From Branchiostoma lanceolatum (Eukaryota; Chordata; Leptocardii; Amphioxiformes; Branchiostomatidae), in contig NC_089727.1 in the NCBI RefSeq assembly GCF_035083965.1, forward strand, positions 11,475,501-11,539,500: DNA of 64,000 nt. The letters run 5' to 3'. Shown here piece by piece: positions 1 to 11,916 of this stretch (position 1 is its first letter; every line of letters starts with the position of its first letter). Below the pieces are notes generated by a model, which was given only the letters and a program-made list of their open reading frames with translations, made no database searches and was not told the origin of the DNA. The position numbers and the translations under genes are program-made.

Positions 1-48
1 TGATGTACCACACATAATGATCAACACATCCAGTGTTCCATGCCCCAC

Positions 49-160
49 CTTGAGGAGGCGATGTTGAGTGTTACAGTGGAGGTGATAGGGTTGTCTTCAC
101 TCAGCAGACCCAGGCTGACAGACGTGACCGGATCCTGTAGCTCCGACTCTACCAGCACGC
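49..160 (-). CDS. Internal exon of an unidentified large protein
   Basis: Read on the minus strand, this 112-bp segment lies between an acceptor (TTTAG) and a donor (AAG|GTGGGG). It is open in one frame, with peptide pieces VLVESELQDPVTS and LLSEDNPITSTVTLNIAS. It enters in phase 1 and leaves in phase 2. The entry phase matches the exit phase of the next candidate exon at 1782..1986, so the two probably belong to one transcript running leftward out of the window. I do not recognise the protein. The composition (acidic, Ser/Thr-rich) suggests a disordered nuclear or cytoplasmic region, but that is inference. Confidence 0.55.
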
Positions 161-227
161 CTAAACAACACATGGGCACATTTCACACATCATCCTGCTA
201 ACAATCCTTACTGACCTGGTCCTGCTG

Positions 228-455
228 GTAAATACTGTAAATGCAGAAATGTTTGCGGTTCTCACGGTGAACTCTTCACTTAAAACTTAAAACCACTGCA
301 AAACTTTTTGCCCACTTATGACTGTAGCGCTCCTATTGTTTCAAACGTGAACTTAAAACCACCACAAACACTCAATTTTCTCCCTACCGAAAAAATAAAA
401 ACCACACAAACTTTTAAGTAATGCATTTAAAAAAAATTATTTTAACCATTGTGAC
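228..455. repeat. Non-coding repeat (ACTGTAAATGCAGAAATG type)
   Basis: An AT-rich block containing TACTGTAAATGCAGAAATG and GCGGTTCTCACGGTGAA followed by repeated ACTTAAAACCAC motifs. A related end (ATAAAACCACAGCAAAGTG then AATTTACAATTACAGTAG) occurs at about 9825..9866. The sharing suggests a dispersed repeat, probably a small DNA transposon, but its ends are not sharply defined. Confidence 0.35.
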
Positions 456-559
456 TGACGTATTAGGAGTGTTTCTCATCAATTATAAATCAGACCAGTT
501 GATTGTCTTAAAATATGACATGTCCAAAGTATGAGCTTAACAAAGTATGAGCTTAAGAA

Positions 560-1540
560 GGTTGTGCTAATATTGATCATCAATTATGCAAATGAGGCCC
601 TTATTAGCATTATTTGATTCGACGATGTTCACATTCACATAACTTCCTGATGCCACAAAAAAGTTTTAAATGCATGGAATTTCAGTCATTTACCAGTATG
701 GAATTATATTTTTCATTTAAGCATGCAAATTAGGCCCACATTTGCATATTTTCTATGTTCAACATTTCTCTCTTCCTCAGTTACAATTTGAATAGTCATA
801 TCATGGCACAAAGCAGATTTTTGAAGTTGCCTCATTAATTATGCAAATTAGCATCTGATTTGCATAATTATTGTCCAATCATTCTGAGCATCACACAAGC
901 TATCTACATACAAAAAATCATGACCATCCATTAAGGCCATCTTGAGTTCTAGTATTTTCTCATTAATTATGCAAATGAGGTCTTCATTTGCATAGTTCAT
1001 ATCAATTAATATTTCTCTCTTCCTCAGTTACATATGTCACATGTTTCAGAGTCCTATCATGGAATTTGGCGGCTGGATAAACTTTCCTCATTAATTATGC
1101 AAATTAGATACTGATTTGCATAAAAAGTATCTAATCATGTACATCATCACTCAAGCTATCTACTAACCAAAAATCATTGCCATCCATCAAGCCCTTCTTG
1201 AGTTATTCCCTTTCAAAGTCAGATGCAAAACCTGCTCCTGCAGTTCCAAAAAAGCCGCTAGGGGGCCCAAACCCATACCACTTACTCTCTGTCCAAAGAG
1301 CTATCTACCACTTAAAAATCAGTTCCATAGCATGTCCAGAACACGAGATATCAAAACAGGAAGTTCCGCTGCAGTACCTTAACAAGCCGCTAGGGGACCC
1401 AAAATCTAATCATTTCCAAGTCTCATCAAGACCTACCCACCTACCAAATATCAAGACAATCCATCCAAGCCTTCTTGAGTTATCCTGTACATTACACACA
1501 CACATACATACATACATACAAACGCTACCCTCTGCATAAC
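560..1540 (-). repeat. Copy of a dispersed repeat with ATGCAAAT octamers and the TTTGGGCCCCCTAGCGGCTT signature
   Basis: This block holds diverged direct repeats of about 250 bp. Each carries CATTAATTATGCAAAT and its reverse ATTTGCATAATTA, then CAAGCTATCTAC and CATCAAGCC..TTGAG. Near 1245 and 1387 it has AGCCGCTAGGGG.CCCAAA, the reverse complement of a signature also found at about 27900 and 30030. It is therefore a minus-orientation copy of the family listed at 27298..28800 and 29725..30230. The 120-residue open frame within it is a by-product. An (AC/AT)n microsatellite follows at about 1494..1520. Confidence 0.55.
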
Positions 1541-1781
1541 CTTCTTGGCGAAGGTAATTAGCAATGCATTTACAGTATTGCACAGCTGATACCTGTTGCA
1601 AACAAGTGTGACCAAGGATGTTTATTTGGGTAATTTTCAAGTTACATGACATTCCAGATTTATGTACTTTCCATTAAAAACCCCAAAGAAAATCCAAAAA
1701 AAGCAAAAAACAAGTGCTAAATATGCATGATGCACTCATTTTTTTAAGTACATGTGATTTCTAGACTGGAGAAACCCCTAC

Positions 1782-1986
1782 CTGTTCCAGCCAATACAGG
1801 TGACCGCTGTATGACGGACATGTGGCCACCAGCCTCCTCCGAACTCAGACCGTTGTTACTGGAGTCATCTCCCTCCTGGTCTGATTGGCCAGGGCTGGGA
1901 AGTCTGTCTTCCGTATCCATGGTGATGCCGTCATCGTCATGTCGTGTGCTGTCACATGTCATGTCCAGGGGCTCATCACTGTCCAT
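1782..1986 (-). CDS. Internal exon, acidic low-complexity coding segment
   Basis: A 205-bp minus-strand exon framed by TTTAG|ATGGAC and ACAG|GTAGGG. It encodes an acidic stretch (pieces DSDEPLDMTCDSTRHDDDG and MDTEDRLPSPGQSDQEGDD) with several Ser-Pro sites. The ATG at its 5' end follows an acceptor directly, so it need not be the start codon. Phase 0 in and phase 1 out fit the exon at 49..160. The protein family is not recognised. The opposite strand is also open here, but it lacks splice support and has no protein-like composition. Confidence 0.6.
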
Positions 1987-2036
1987 CTAAACACACATAT
2001 GCCATAAGTTAAAACACTGACAATGATTAGCAAATG

Positions 2037-2317
2037 TAGCCTCCTTCTCAGGCTTCCTATAACGGCGGCATATACATTTGGGGGGGGGGGGGGGGGGCAA
2101 GGTTCTCTAATGCCGGCAAGGGAGTTGTGTAGCCAAGGGAGTTGTGTAGCCGAGGGACGATCGCCGTTCTGGTTACGGCGCTGGATATGACGGCGATTGT
2201 CCCTCGGCTATACAACTCCCTTGGCTACACAATTCCCTTGCCGGCATTAGAGAACCTTGCCCCCCCCCCCCCCCCAATATGTACGCCGCCGTTATAGGAA
2301 GCCTGCGAAGGAGGCTA
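2037..2317. mobile_element. Hairpin MITE with 18-G/16-C tract and 9-bp target duplication
   Basis: A 281-bp inverted repeat. Ends are TAGCCTCCTTC and GAAGGAGGCTA; both arms continue with CAGGCTTCCTATAACGGCGG, a G tract (2080..2097) facing a C tract (2260..2275), and GGTTCTCTAATGCCGGCAAG. It is flanked on both sides by TAGCAAATG (2028..2036 and 2318..2326), a perfect 9-bp target-site duplication. A 9-bp duplication is typical of the Mutator-like (MULE) superfamily; assignment to it is inference because no transposase is present. The near-intact arms suggest a young insertion. Confidence 0.8.
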
Positions 2318-3409
2318 TAGCAAATGGGAGATGTTCACATATTGAAGAAAACAAAAGCCTCATGCTAAAATTCTTAACACAAATAACTTCATTTACCCAT
2401 AATGTAAAACAGCACAAGCAGCATTTGTGTTACATTATGAAGCTGTACATAAAACTCTCCCTGCTTCATGATATACCCAAGACAACCACAACATCTTGCT
2501 ACAGGTGCAGGGACTTTCACCGATACAAAGAAAATAGTACACAGACAAGAAAGCAGAGAGGAATACTGACTTTATTAAATCATCATCTTGAAGAAGCAAT
2601 AAAAAGATTGTCATGAAAAATGCATATAAGAACATTCATCTTACCAGAATTTACTCTCCAGACTTGTCATGTACTAGTAGTCATTATGAGATCCTGGCAT
2701 TAAACCAAACATATGGTACTACTGACTTAGATTGGGTAGATGTTTATTTTGCCAAGCTCATAAAGCAGAGAGTAATTGGCAGACAATTGTACAGATGACA
2801 GCCCGCCAACCATGCCAACAAAAACTGTGAAAACCTCTAGCCAGGACTGCGTAGTCCCTCCATATGACTTACAAACATTTTATACGTCTTTAAAAAATGC
2901 CTCGATCTGCATCTAGATCTCTCCAAAAAAATTTAAAATGCATAATCACCTGGTAGAGAGCACAGGCCATTATACTGTACCCATAACAAAAGAAAAGTGT
3001 ATCTAAAATGCCATCCTGGTAAGAAGAACTATTTGAGCAAGTACACCCTAGCCAGTAGATGAACAAAAGTGGGAAGCACACTAATCCATCAGCCAGACAG
3101 GGCATGTGACAATGATATAACACTTTATACTCGTGACACATTTCCCACAGCCAAAATGGGCAAAACAATGTAACATCAGTAGTGAAACAATTCAACTCTA
3201 CAGTATTGTTGTGAAACATTAGCTTCCCTAAAACATGATAGAACATAGCCTTTATCTACCCATCTGAACACACACCCCATATAGACTACCCAGAATCTTT
3301 AAAGCTTTAGAAGTGAAAGATAAGCAAGGTAGACAACAATGGTCGGTGGGCAGGTTATCTGCAGGGGTGCCATTCCTGACATTCCTGCCTCAAAGGAGGA
3401 GGGCTTGGA

Positions 3410-3530
3410 AACATTCCCGAATAAAGGGATCGCTGCCTGACATGTCAGCAGAGGCTGTGGGAACCATGTCGGCGCTGGAATCCTCCGGTTCCACTTCAGT
3501 AAAGGACATTGTGGGGAAGCCACAGTAGCT
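3410..3530 (-). CDS. Possible coding exon (acidic), same unidentified gene
   Basis: One minus-strand frame reads MSFTEVEPEDSSADMV, then SADMSGSDPFIRECFQ, and stops soon after at a TGA. The composition resembles the acidic exon at 1782..1986, and a weak acceptor (TTAG) lies near 3530. I could not find a convincing donor, so this is either a terminal exon or an exon whose right limit I have misplaced. The function is unknown. Confidence 0.35.
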
Positions 3531-4780
3531 AATAGAAGGCAGAACGAAGGATGCTAGCTACAGCTAATGTACCGTTAATCGAAAAAAGTAAATTTTACAT
3601 CTACTAAGTACTTTAGTGATCCCTTTAGGCAGAATCATGCTGAGAATGTGAAGGCATAGCAAGACAGGTACCATTATTGACCAAAAGCACTTGGCTTTCA
3701 CCAAAAAGTTTTCATTATCTCATGTGCATGGTTCTGGTAGAATCGATGTCAGAGAATGATCGGGATCTGGGTACCTGGATTCCTACCCTCCGTTCCCAAT
3801 CTGTCTTGCATCACGACCTGGGCTGACAACATTCCTGTCCTCCTTTATCTCCAGACCAGGCCGCTCACAAATCCAAGTTCAAACAGCGCGACCCCCTGCT
3901 ACAGCATCCCAGGTCACTCTGATCTTGACCCCTCCTCTCAACAGCAATGCCAGATAATTGTCAGGCGGTTCTGGTTACTTCCTGTTCCAACATCTGCTGG
4001 TTTATATCTAACGGGAGAGTCTATATCTCTGGAACATAGCGAAAATATTTCAAGATTCTACCTTTTGGCCTAGAATCTGAATTCCGACAATACCTTCCGT
4101 ACGTTTTGAGTATCGATGTAAGAATGAGCCCTGTACATTTTTCTATCCCTCTTTGCCACTCCTTTTGTATAACTGAGTCACATAAGTAGCTTCAGAGCTT
4201 CAGGGGAAGCAAATAACATGCACTTGGAATCAGGAAAGAGACAAATCCGAAACTTGTATCTAGGCGTAAAGGGCAGAAGAGTGCCCCTGGCATGTTACCT
4301 ATTACAGAAACTGTTTGAAGTGGCAATAGACTTGAAACAATATGGATCTGGTTACCCTGCTGTCTGCCAAAAGGTCCCCGGGTCACGAGATGCTCAAATT
4401 ATCCCTGGTGAGACCGGGTGTGTGTTCTCAACAATATTATGGGAAATTAGAAATGTCTTGCTGATTCAGAAGTGGAGGTCTCTCACTTACACTTGAGTAG
4501 TTCCCTCTCCTACTTCAGGTGTGTGGCACCTTGTTTCCAATACCAGGTTACCCCTAGCATATTGGCGAGGAGAGGAGCTTGGGTAGCGGACTAAAGCTAA
4601 TAAGGCTGTGCTCCAGGCTACATGTAGGTTACCCCTTCACCCTTACTCATTCACACACAAAAAATACTTCATACTTCAGTTATCATGTTCACAAACAAGC
4701 AAACATAACTTCCTTGCCAGGTTGGTTTGACAGAGGAAACAAGAACCCTCTTGTCTGGCTGGAAAGCTGTGGGGACAGCT

Positions 4781-4996
4781 CTCCCAGCCAAGGGCAAGTT
4801 CACCTTCCCAATGTGTACTGGTTCTCCCAGCCATGGGCAAGCTCACCTTCCCAATGTGTACTGGTTCTCCCAGCCATGGGCAAGTTCACCTTCCCAATGT
4901 GTACTGGTTCTCCCAGCCATGGGCAAGTTCACCTTCCCAATGTGTACTGGTTCTCCCAGCCATGGACAAGCTCACCTTCCCAATGTGTACTGGTTC
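4781..4996. repeat. 43-bp minisatellite, about five units
   Basis: The unit TTCTCCCAGCCATGGGCAAG + TTCACCTTCCCAATGTGTACTGG recurs every 43 bp about five times with few substitutions (for example G.CAAGTTC/G.CAAGCTC). Because 43 is not a multiple of three, overlapping frames show the same peptides permuted. I take this as a non-coding tandem repeat, not a repeat protein: no splice or start context supports translation. Confidence 0.85.
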
Positions 4997-5454
4997 AAGC
5001 TAAGTCAGCAGGAAGAAGGTCAAAAGCCAACTCCAGGTTTGCCAGTTACAATTTCTGGTGCACCTGTGATTGGGACATCCTTGCCTGCCAAATTCACTGA
5101 ACTTTTCCTCTTGTGTACTATCCTAAACATGCAGTGATGAGCCGTGTATTGAAACCTTTATCTCAGGCCTTGCATGTGGTAAATGTTAAATCAATGATAA
5201 CATAAAATTCTAAAACTTCCGAACCTTGTGCATAGTCAAGCTGACAATCTCTGCATGCCACATTCCAATCAAAGTTAACATGTAAATCTACAATGTGTTT
5301 CTAATTAGGTTTAAGCGATAAGAACTGTGCTAAGGTAAATAAAATCAATCCCAGAGTTCTGGACAGAAAATAAATTTCATTCCTGAGTTTCACTATCACA
5401 ATACTCTCCAAATTGAAAAAAAAATGTGTACAGTACACTTTATATACAAATTAT

Positions 5455-6358
5455 CAGGCCTCGAAATTAACTTTTTTCCCTATTGTACCTGAATCGTCCC
5501 GAAAGTGGATTTCAACTGTCCCGAAAGTGTCCCGAAGTGTCCCAACCAGGGCCAAAGATGTGAACTTAGTGGGGGTTCTGGATTAAGTTCCAGAGGTTCA
5601 TGTTCAGTTTAGAACCTATACTCAAGTCTGAACCTGAACTCAAGCCATGGCATATGTGTGTTAGAAATATTTTTTTTTTTTCAGTTGCATACAAAATTGC
5701 ATGTTGGCAAACATTTTGCATGCAAAATATAATACATGCAAAATTATATACAGTCAGAAGTAAACACAAAAGCCCTCAAACAGTGAAGAATTCCAACATA
5801 CAATATACAAGTTTTTAAGAAATCAATACCTTTTTCTAATTTAGTAAAATTTGTAATATGGCAAAAATAACAAAGAAGTACTTAATTTCGCCCCAAGAAA
5901 GAATAAAGCACGATGCTGGATTTAATCTATCATATTATCGGACAATATCGGCCCTCTATCGACATTTGAAACTGCAGTTTCACAAATTCTCGTTAGAGGG
6001 CGTTGTGTCGTTCTCGCGTGTTATTGCGAGATTTAGCGAGAGTTCGCTAAAAATTTCAAGATGGCCGGTGTTTATTTCTATTCTTCGCCAAATGGCCGAA
6101 ATCGCGGGAGTTTTTATTGCTTTTTTGGTGTTTTTAGGCACAACTTAACAGGTTGACTACGGATGGAACTATTTTATAAACATTTCCCAATGGAAATGGG
6201 AACATCTTTACCGCAAAATCTTCCGCTAAATCGAGTTCATCCATGACGGGGACTGACTCAGAATTTTCTGATTGTCCCGAAATAGTCCCGAAACGTAAGT
6301 TGAATTGTCCCGAACCCAAATTCTACTGTCCTCGGGACACGGTTAATTTCGAGGCCTG
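5455..6358. mobile_element. 904-bp non-autonomous DNA transposon, TIR CAGGCCTCGAAATTAAC, 5-bp duplication ATTAT
   Basis: Terminal inverted repeats CAGGCCTCGAAATTAAC (5455) and GTTAATTTCGAGGCCTG (6358) enclose a segment with repeated TCCCGAAA motifs near both ends. ATTAT flanks it on both sides (5450..5454 and 6359..6363). The interior has no transposase frame: the 96-residue frame at 5858 has no recognisable domain. A second, shorter element with the related end CAGGGCTCGAAATT is at 23202..23441. The superfamily is unsure. Confidence 0.7.
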
Positions 6359-6609
6359 ATTATAACATACCTGTTCTAATTGTTCCCAACAATATTGTTA
6401 CATTTAAGGACTGAAAATGTCATCTCCTAAATGTCTGTCAAAAGTTTGTGTATGAACTGATCAATCCAGCTCATACTATAGAATAAAAACACCCACAAAC
6501 ACAATTGCTTACCTTCAACGCTGAAAGTGCAACTTCCAACAGACTGGTTGTAACTTACTAACACCAGGAACATAGACTCTGAAGGCTATCCTTTCCTAAA
6601 GTTTCTGCT

Positions 6610-6855
6610 GAAAATTACCTTACCTTCTAATACCCAGTCCCATGGATGATTCTCTACATCATTTACATAAAATCAACTGTCCCAAAATGACAGAAGTCCG
6701 CACCTGTAGAGCCATGAATGGGCCCAGATAGCCACCTAGGGGGTACTTTTACTCTAAGTAGGTCTCAGACTGTTGATCTTGGGCTATCCGATGTCTCCCA
6801 GTCAATGTCAGGCTCCGCAGGGGGCGACCCCCCACACTGCCCACTCAAGGCAAAT
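6610..6855 (-). CDS. Possible small exons of the unidentified minus-strand gene
   Basis: Two protein-like pieces appear on the minus strand. One (6770..6850) reads GGSPPAEPDIDWETSDSPRST. A second, ending at a good donor GAAG|GTAAGG near 6632, reads ENHPWDWVLEG. Another donor (GAAG|GTAAGC) lies near 6510. Acceptors and phases are not firm. These may be exons of the gene represented at 49..1986. Low confidence: no family is recognised and short open frames arise by chance. Confidence 0.25.
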
Positions 6856-7344
6856 ATTTACCAACATTGGACCTTCTTACAGCCTACTTTGCACAAAGAC
6901 TAGTCATGTTGGTCCTGGTCTGATGGAAACAGAGAAAGCATGGGGACAGCTTGTTTACAGACATGTATCACACACTCACCAGTGGAATTCCAACCAACAT
7001 GTATACTATTACTTCCAATCTCTTAATGTTCACACAAAATATTCACCACATAGGATTAAAGTGTAAAAGACCTGTTTGTGCAAGAAACAGTACACTCTAA
7101 TACGTCATTCTACACAGTGTGGTGAGGTCTCAGCTACGTGTGTGACACAGTTCTTACAGCATAGCTACCAGTGTCTGTAAATATACTGACTGTCAGCTCG
7201 GACCACCGGCGTCTTGATAGGCAGTGCCTTGTTCTTACCACAATAAGGCCAAACAAATGTGATAACTCGTTCAACAATTTTGCGTCAACAGCATTAGCGT
7301 AGCCTCTAGGTCAAAATAGCCAACCTACACACATAGACCCGATA

Positions 7345-7615
7345 CACCCGGGGAAAATTTTCTGGACATACGACAATGACGTACGTCTTCGATGTTGACT
7401 ATTTTCCTGGGTGTGAATCGGCCCTGCACGTTGTACAATAGGCAGTTTTATGGCCCGTAAGACTATGCCGTACGTTACATCCTGAGTGAACCTTAAGACG
7501 AAGTCGTATGGGCCATTAAAATGCCTATCATACGACTCACAGGGCCAATTCACACCCAAGAAAAAGGCGACATACGTCGAAGTCGTTGTCGTACGTTCAG
7601 ACAGCCTGTACTGCA
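7345..7615. mobile_element. Degenerate palindromic MITE
   Basis: An imperfect inverted repeat: ACATACGACAATGACGTACG on the left pairs with the reverse complement of GTCGTTGTCGTACGT on the right, and GGGTGTGAATCGGCCCTG pairs with CAGGGCCAATTCACACCC. AGGCAGTTTTATGGCCC and GGGCCATTAAAATGCCT continue the arms inward. Several mismatches point to an old copy. No clear target duplication is seen. Confidence 0.55.
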
Positions 7616-8103
7616 GAGTCAAGCATCAAAAGATCACAAATACTGCTTCAAATTATTCAATAAAATTAGCAAAATTAGCAAAATAGCTAAAGCTGATACA
7701 TTAAAGAGTTCTTCTTGATAGATGGAAGAATATTCTCTGCTGAATGGGAAATTGGACAAATTATCACATGGTTAATCATGAATTTCAGACCACTTCATTT
7801 CAATTACCAGTAACCTATACAATCTTTCAGTATTATTTCTCTGCTCATCTGAAACTTATAGAAGTCTTATGTATGAACAAATCCAATAGAGGGTAGTCAG
7901 GGTACATTACAAATCTCTTCCCTTTACCCAAAGGCCATATAAAACATAACATTTCTTATATCTGTAGTCACTAGTGGAAGTGGAAGTTTTTTAAATCTTT
8001 GGTAAGTAGGTAATTCATCACGAATGTAGACAGGTCTAGCCTTAAAATACAATACAAGTCTTCACATCAGCCCTGTGACTGTCAACTGGTGGTCCCCTGT
8101 GCT

Positions 8104-8289
8104 CTACTTATCATCCCTGAAGGTCCCCTTCCCCAAACACAGCTGCAGGTATGTCTGAGAATCACCACTATATTTGTGCAGATAATAACTTCCATAGTAG
8201 AGACGACCATAGCAGTATTTGGCTTTGCGCTGAGGTTGAACCTTTCCCCAAAATAGCCTGCACCTGAACAATCTGGCAACCAAGGACAA
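8104..8289 (-). CDS. Possible exon with Tyr-rich segment
   Basis: A minus-strand frame reads QRKAKYCYGRLYYGSYYLHK followed by YSGDSQTYLQLCLGKG and a stop. An acceptor-like TTGTTCAG precedes it near 8269. The Tyr-rich, basic start looks like a folded-domain fragment, but no donor is clear and I do not recognise the family. It could be an exon of the unidentified leftward gene or a chance frame. Confidence 0.2.
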   Translation of the reverse strand: MSLVARLFRCRLFWGKVQPQRKAKYCYGRLYYGSYYLHKYSGDSQTYLQLCLGKGTFRDDK

Positions 8290-8639
8290 ACAAATGGAAA
8301 TCTGCCCTCCGGGGACTTGGGAACATTTGAAAGACGTTGCATTACAAGAAGCTTTCCAAACAGACCCTTAAACTTTAAGGAAAACTGATGAAAAGGAGCT
8401 AAAGTTCATAGAGTAACTTGGCTCATCGAACTTGAGCTAGGCCCTAGCCATTTGCGGACAAAGAAAAATATTACTGAAATCAAATCTGCTAGTGTAATGT
8501 ATAAGTTGAGTAAAAGAATTAATTTTATTTCTCCTGGTTACACAATAATACTGACATACAGAAAAACTTGCCCTGACATTCTCACATATCTCAAACAACC
8601 TTCTTCTTACATTCCATATGAAGACCTTCAAAGTTAAAA

Positions 8640-11600
8640 TAGTCCCTCAAAATTAGAGGTTATCTTCGAACTTGTCTTACAAAGTGCCTAAAATTTACAA
8701 TCAGATGTTAGAACAATGGAGAGGTTATCTTTAACCACTGACATCTCCTAGGGACAACTTTGGTCAACAGGAAGCCGGCAATGTAAGACCTGTTTAGACT
8801 GGGACCAGTCAGTTTAAAGGGGTCCCAGCAGTCTAATCTCAAAGGGTTAGATCTGCTTTCTAACCTGTTTCAGAAGTACAGATAGACAGACATCCTTCTG
8901 AGTGGGTGTTGGGGTCAGGTCTTTTGTGATCACACTTTTTACCTGAAACCTGGTCCTCTATATGCTACATCCTTGGAGTCTGATACCAGTGAAGAAACGA
9001 GAAACTTGAACTTAAGGCTGAAATAGTTTGTGAAAAACTGAAAGAAACAATCCTGTCTGGTTACAATCAAAGTATAATAATGGCCTATTCAGTGCCTTGA
9101 TTAGCCCTAATTGTTTGTATATTGCTGACATGGTGACAGGTTTCCCTCTTGAGCCTCCTTCACACACCCTTCAGTATCAGACCCTGGGAAGATTAGCACA
9201 GGTTGGTTTGCTTGACTCTGGGTTCAACTTCAAGGAAACCAGTTATGGGTTAGTATCAGTCACGTGATAGAGCTCATGAGGGCAGGAAACCAAGCTAATT
9301 CTGTCTGTTCCACAAACCCTCAGTGAACATTTGGCACATTTTTGTCTCTGAGTAGTCTCTGAGGTCTCAAAATGGGAAATCTTGACCTTTGTAAGTAGAA
9401 ACCATGAAGTTATGGCTTTTTGTCCCTGTGAGTCAGGAGACTGTGCTACTCGCCTTGTGTTTTTCAACATATTTCATACATCTAAAAACCTCTTTCCAAT
9501 CGAAAGTTCCTAAGGAGGCTAAGGAATAACATACTTCATATACAGTCATGCACGAATGCTGTGGTCTAGTGGTCTGCTATTCTATTTCTGGACAGAGAGT
9601 TTCTTTTCTGAAACTCAGCCAGCACATCACATTCTGTGTGTTTTGAACTCTGATTTCAGGGCTGTGGGCCTTAGGATGGGACTTGTAAGACTTTTGCAGT
9701 GGTTTTATCTTCATGGTTTTCGTAGTGACTTCCTCACTCTGGATTTGCAATACTGCAACTATGTCTCCTTTGTATGACTATGACTACTATACAACAGTTT
9801 ACAAAAACCTCCTCTTCCTCCTACCCCGAAATAAAACCACAGCAAAGTGAATTTACAATTACAGTAGTAAAAAAGGCAAGGGGTATGCCATGACATACGA
9901 TAAAACCAGTGATTGTACCATGCAGAAGTTCTACAGATGATACAGGTCCAGGAATTTTTAGATGAAAATTTGATACACAAATTTTTCTTGCTGAAGGAAA
10001 CCTAGACATGGGGACTCTGACAGGAAAACGTAAGGAAGACACTGTATCATATACAAGTAAAGACGTCTTCCAACCAGAGTCACCGTGGCTAAAGGAAACC
10101 AAACCCCAGTAATGCACATGGACACCTTGCATATTCTACAAGTATATGCAACAATTAAATACAAAAACAACTTGTGGCTCTAATGACAAATAAACTCCAG
10201 GTTTATCTGGAATAGGTTCTGTGTTCATAGGGTCATGGTTGACATAATACTGTATTCCTTAACTAATATTCAAGTCATTAGAAATCAATAAAAACTGCTG
10301 TGGTAGAAACCTTAAAAATCGTGTTTTTAGCTCGAGGATAGATCAAGGTGACAAGAGGAAAAGCAAGCTTTGTAGGAAGAATATTTGGTACACAGGAACT
10401 TCTTGAATCCATAAACCATATAACCTGTGTATGATTATCCCACCACTCCCCCAACATTCCAGCCTTGCTGTGTGCTTCCACAACAGTCTTGACTCCTGCG
10501 GTGTGTGCTGCATGGGATTGGACGGTCTACAACCGCCTGCAGATACAGAACCTCCACAAACCGCCAACGGTTTCGGACCCACCCGCCCCGATTCCCCCAA
10601 ACTTCCCCTCACCCACCTTGCCTCTGTGGTCTACAGCTCCCTAGAATCGATGAAGTAAGATCGGGGAGTTGATTTGAAGGCTCACATCGCCGAAAAGCAG
10701 AAGATGAGGCCGGTCCCAGGCTCAACAATCCTTTGAAAATCTGGGCTCTGTCAGCATGGAGCCTTTGAGAGTGCGCATGCGTGTGGCAATTAAGACCCCC
10801 TACATGCCAAACATTACGTCATCACCGTCTGGGAGACCTTCGCGGGGGGCCGTCCTACATTTCCCCGAGCACGTGACGTGTGCCCTAAACGACCTGCCTG
10901 GGGGCCAAACAAAGGGGGTTTTATGAATGGTTTCAGGGGGCACAACTTCGCGCCAGATCCTACAAGCAGATTGGCAGTTGAACGTTTCGTGACGACTAAG
11001 TGTCTTGTGAGCAACGGCATCAAGGAAACGTTTTATTCTGTTGATCGCGGGGCAAACCTGGCTGCAAAACTGTCCAGACATCAGGGGTCGGAACAAGCCA
11101 CAAAAGGCACGGGGAAAATGTGGCGGGAAATCTATTTTTGCGCGCCAGCTGGCGGGCGTAAATACCAACAGCTGATCAAACCGGATGGCCAATGACAGGG
11201 CCTCCTTTTTCGCGGTAGGGGTAACTTGATTGACATGGGCAAATATCAAGCTATTTGACACCCTTCCTGATTGGTCGTATACACATTCCATTCATGCATC
11301 TTTTCGAATTGAGATTTTTCTTGGCTTTGTGCCATTTTACTTCTGTCACAAAAGACGATTGGTCAAAATAGACCAACAATAATATTTCCTGGCTATGCTG
11401 TTTGCTCGTAACATGAGGTGTGATGCACTTTTACACACAGTGCTGAAAAACTTACAAACTCGTATTTTGTATGCATCCCTCGTTTGCAATTCTCCCTACC
11501 ATGGCGGGACAGCTGTTGACATTGTTGGGCCTTTTCCCGCGCCTCAGCTGATGCCCGACGAAGCACGTACTATATCCTGCTGCAATAAAATAGTACAAAC

Positions 11601-11916
11601 CTGTATTGCTGGGGTTAAGCTTGACATATCCCAAATAAATCATATATAGCTTATTACATAATTCAGTTGCTAAGATTTTGATTTTGGAAAGATTTTGTCG
11701 GTGATGACACCGACGGAAGCTTGGTGAGGGATTCTAGTCTGCGGAGGGATATCGGCACACATTCCTTGCAGCTGAGCACCCAGCTGTTTCCCGCCACTTC
11801 ACCTCATTTACAACGTTTGTTGTTACACTTACGTTTTCTGGCCTTGGAATTGCGTGTTAACTACTGTTTTCCTCAGGATTCAGGAGATTTGCTTCCTCAG
11901 TATTTTCTGTGAGTTG
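8640..11916. other. Gene-poor stretch and candidate CpG-rich promoter region
   Basis: No exon can be supported here. The part from about 10490 to 11300 is richer in G+C and CpG than its surroundings, as is 11500..12000 just before and across TFAP4 exon 1. A promoter for the leftward gene and/or TFAP4 is plausible. Open frames on both strands at 10800..11290 overlap each other and show no domain. Confidence 0.35.

Noticed and set aside
1410..1652. 80-residue minus-strand open frame over the (AC)n tract
   Set aside because: Low-complexity VCMYVCMCVCN comes from the microsatellite.
4579..5137. Repeat protein of 136-173 residues
   Set aside because: The 43-bp period gives the same peptides in two frames; this is a minisatellite.
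10800..11291. 163-residue minus-strand open frame near the GC-rich region
   Set aside because: Overlaps frames on the other strand, shows no domain, and is explained by CpG-rich composition.
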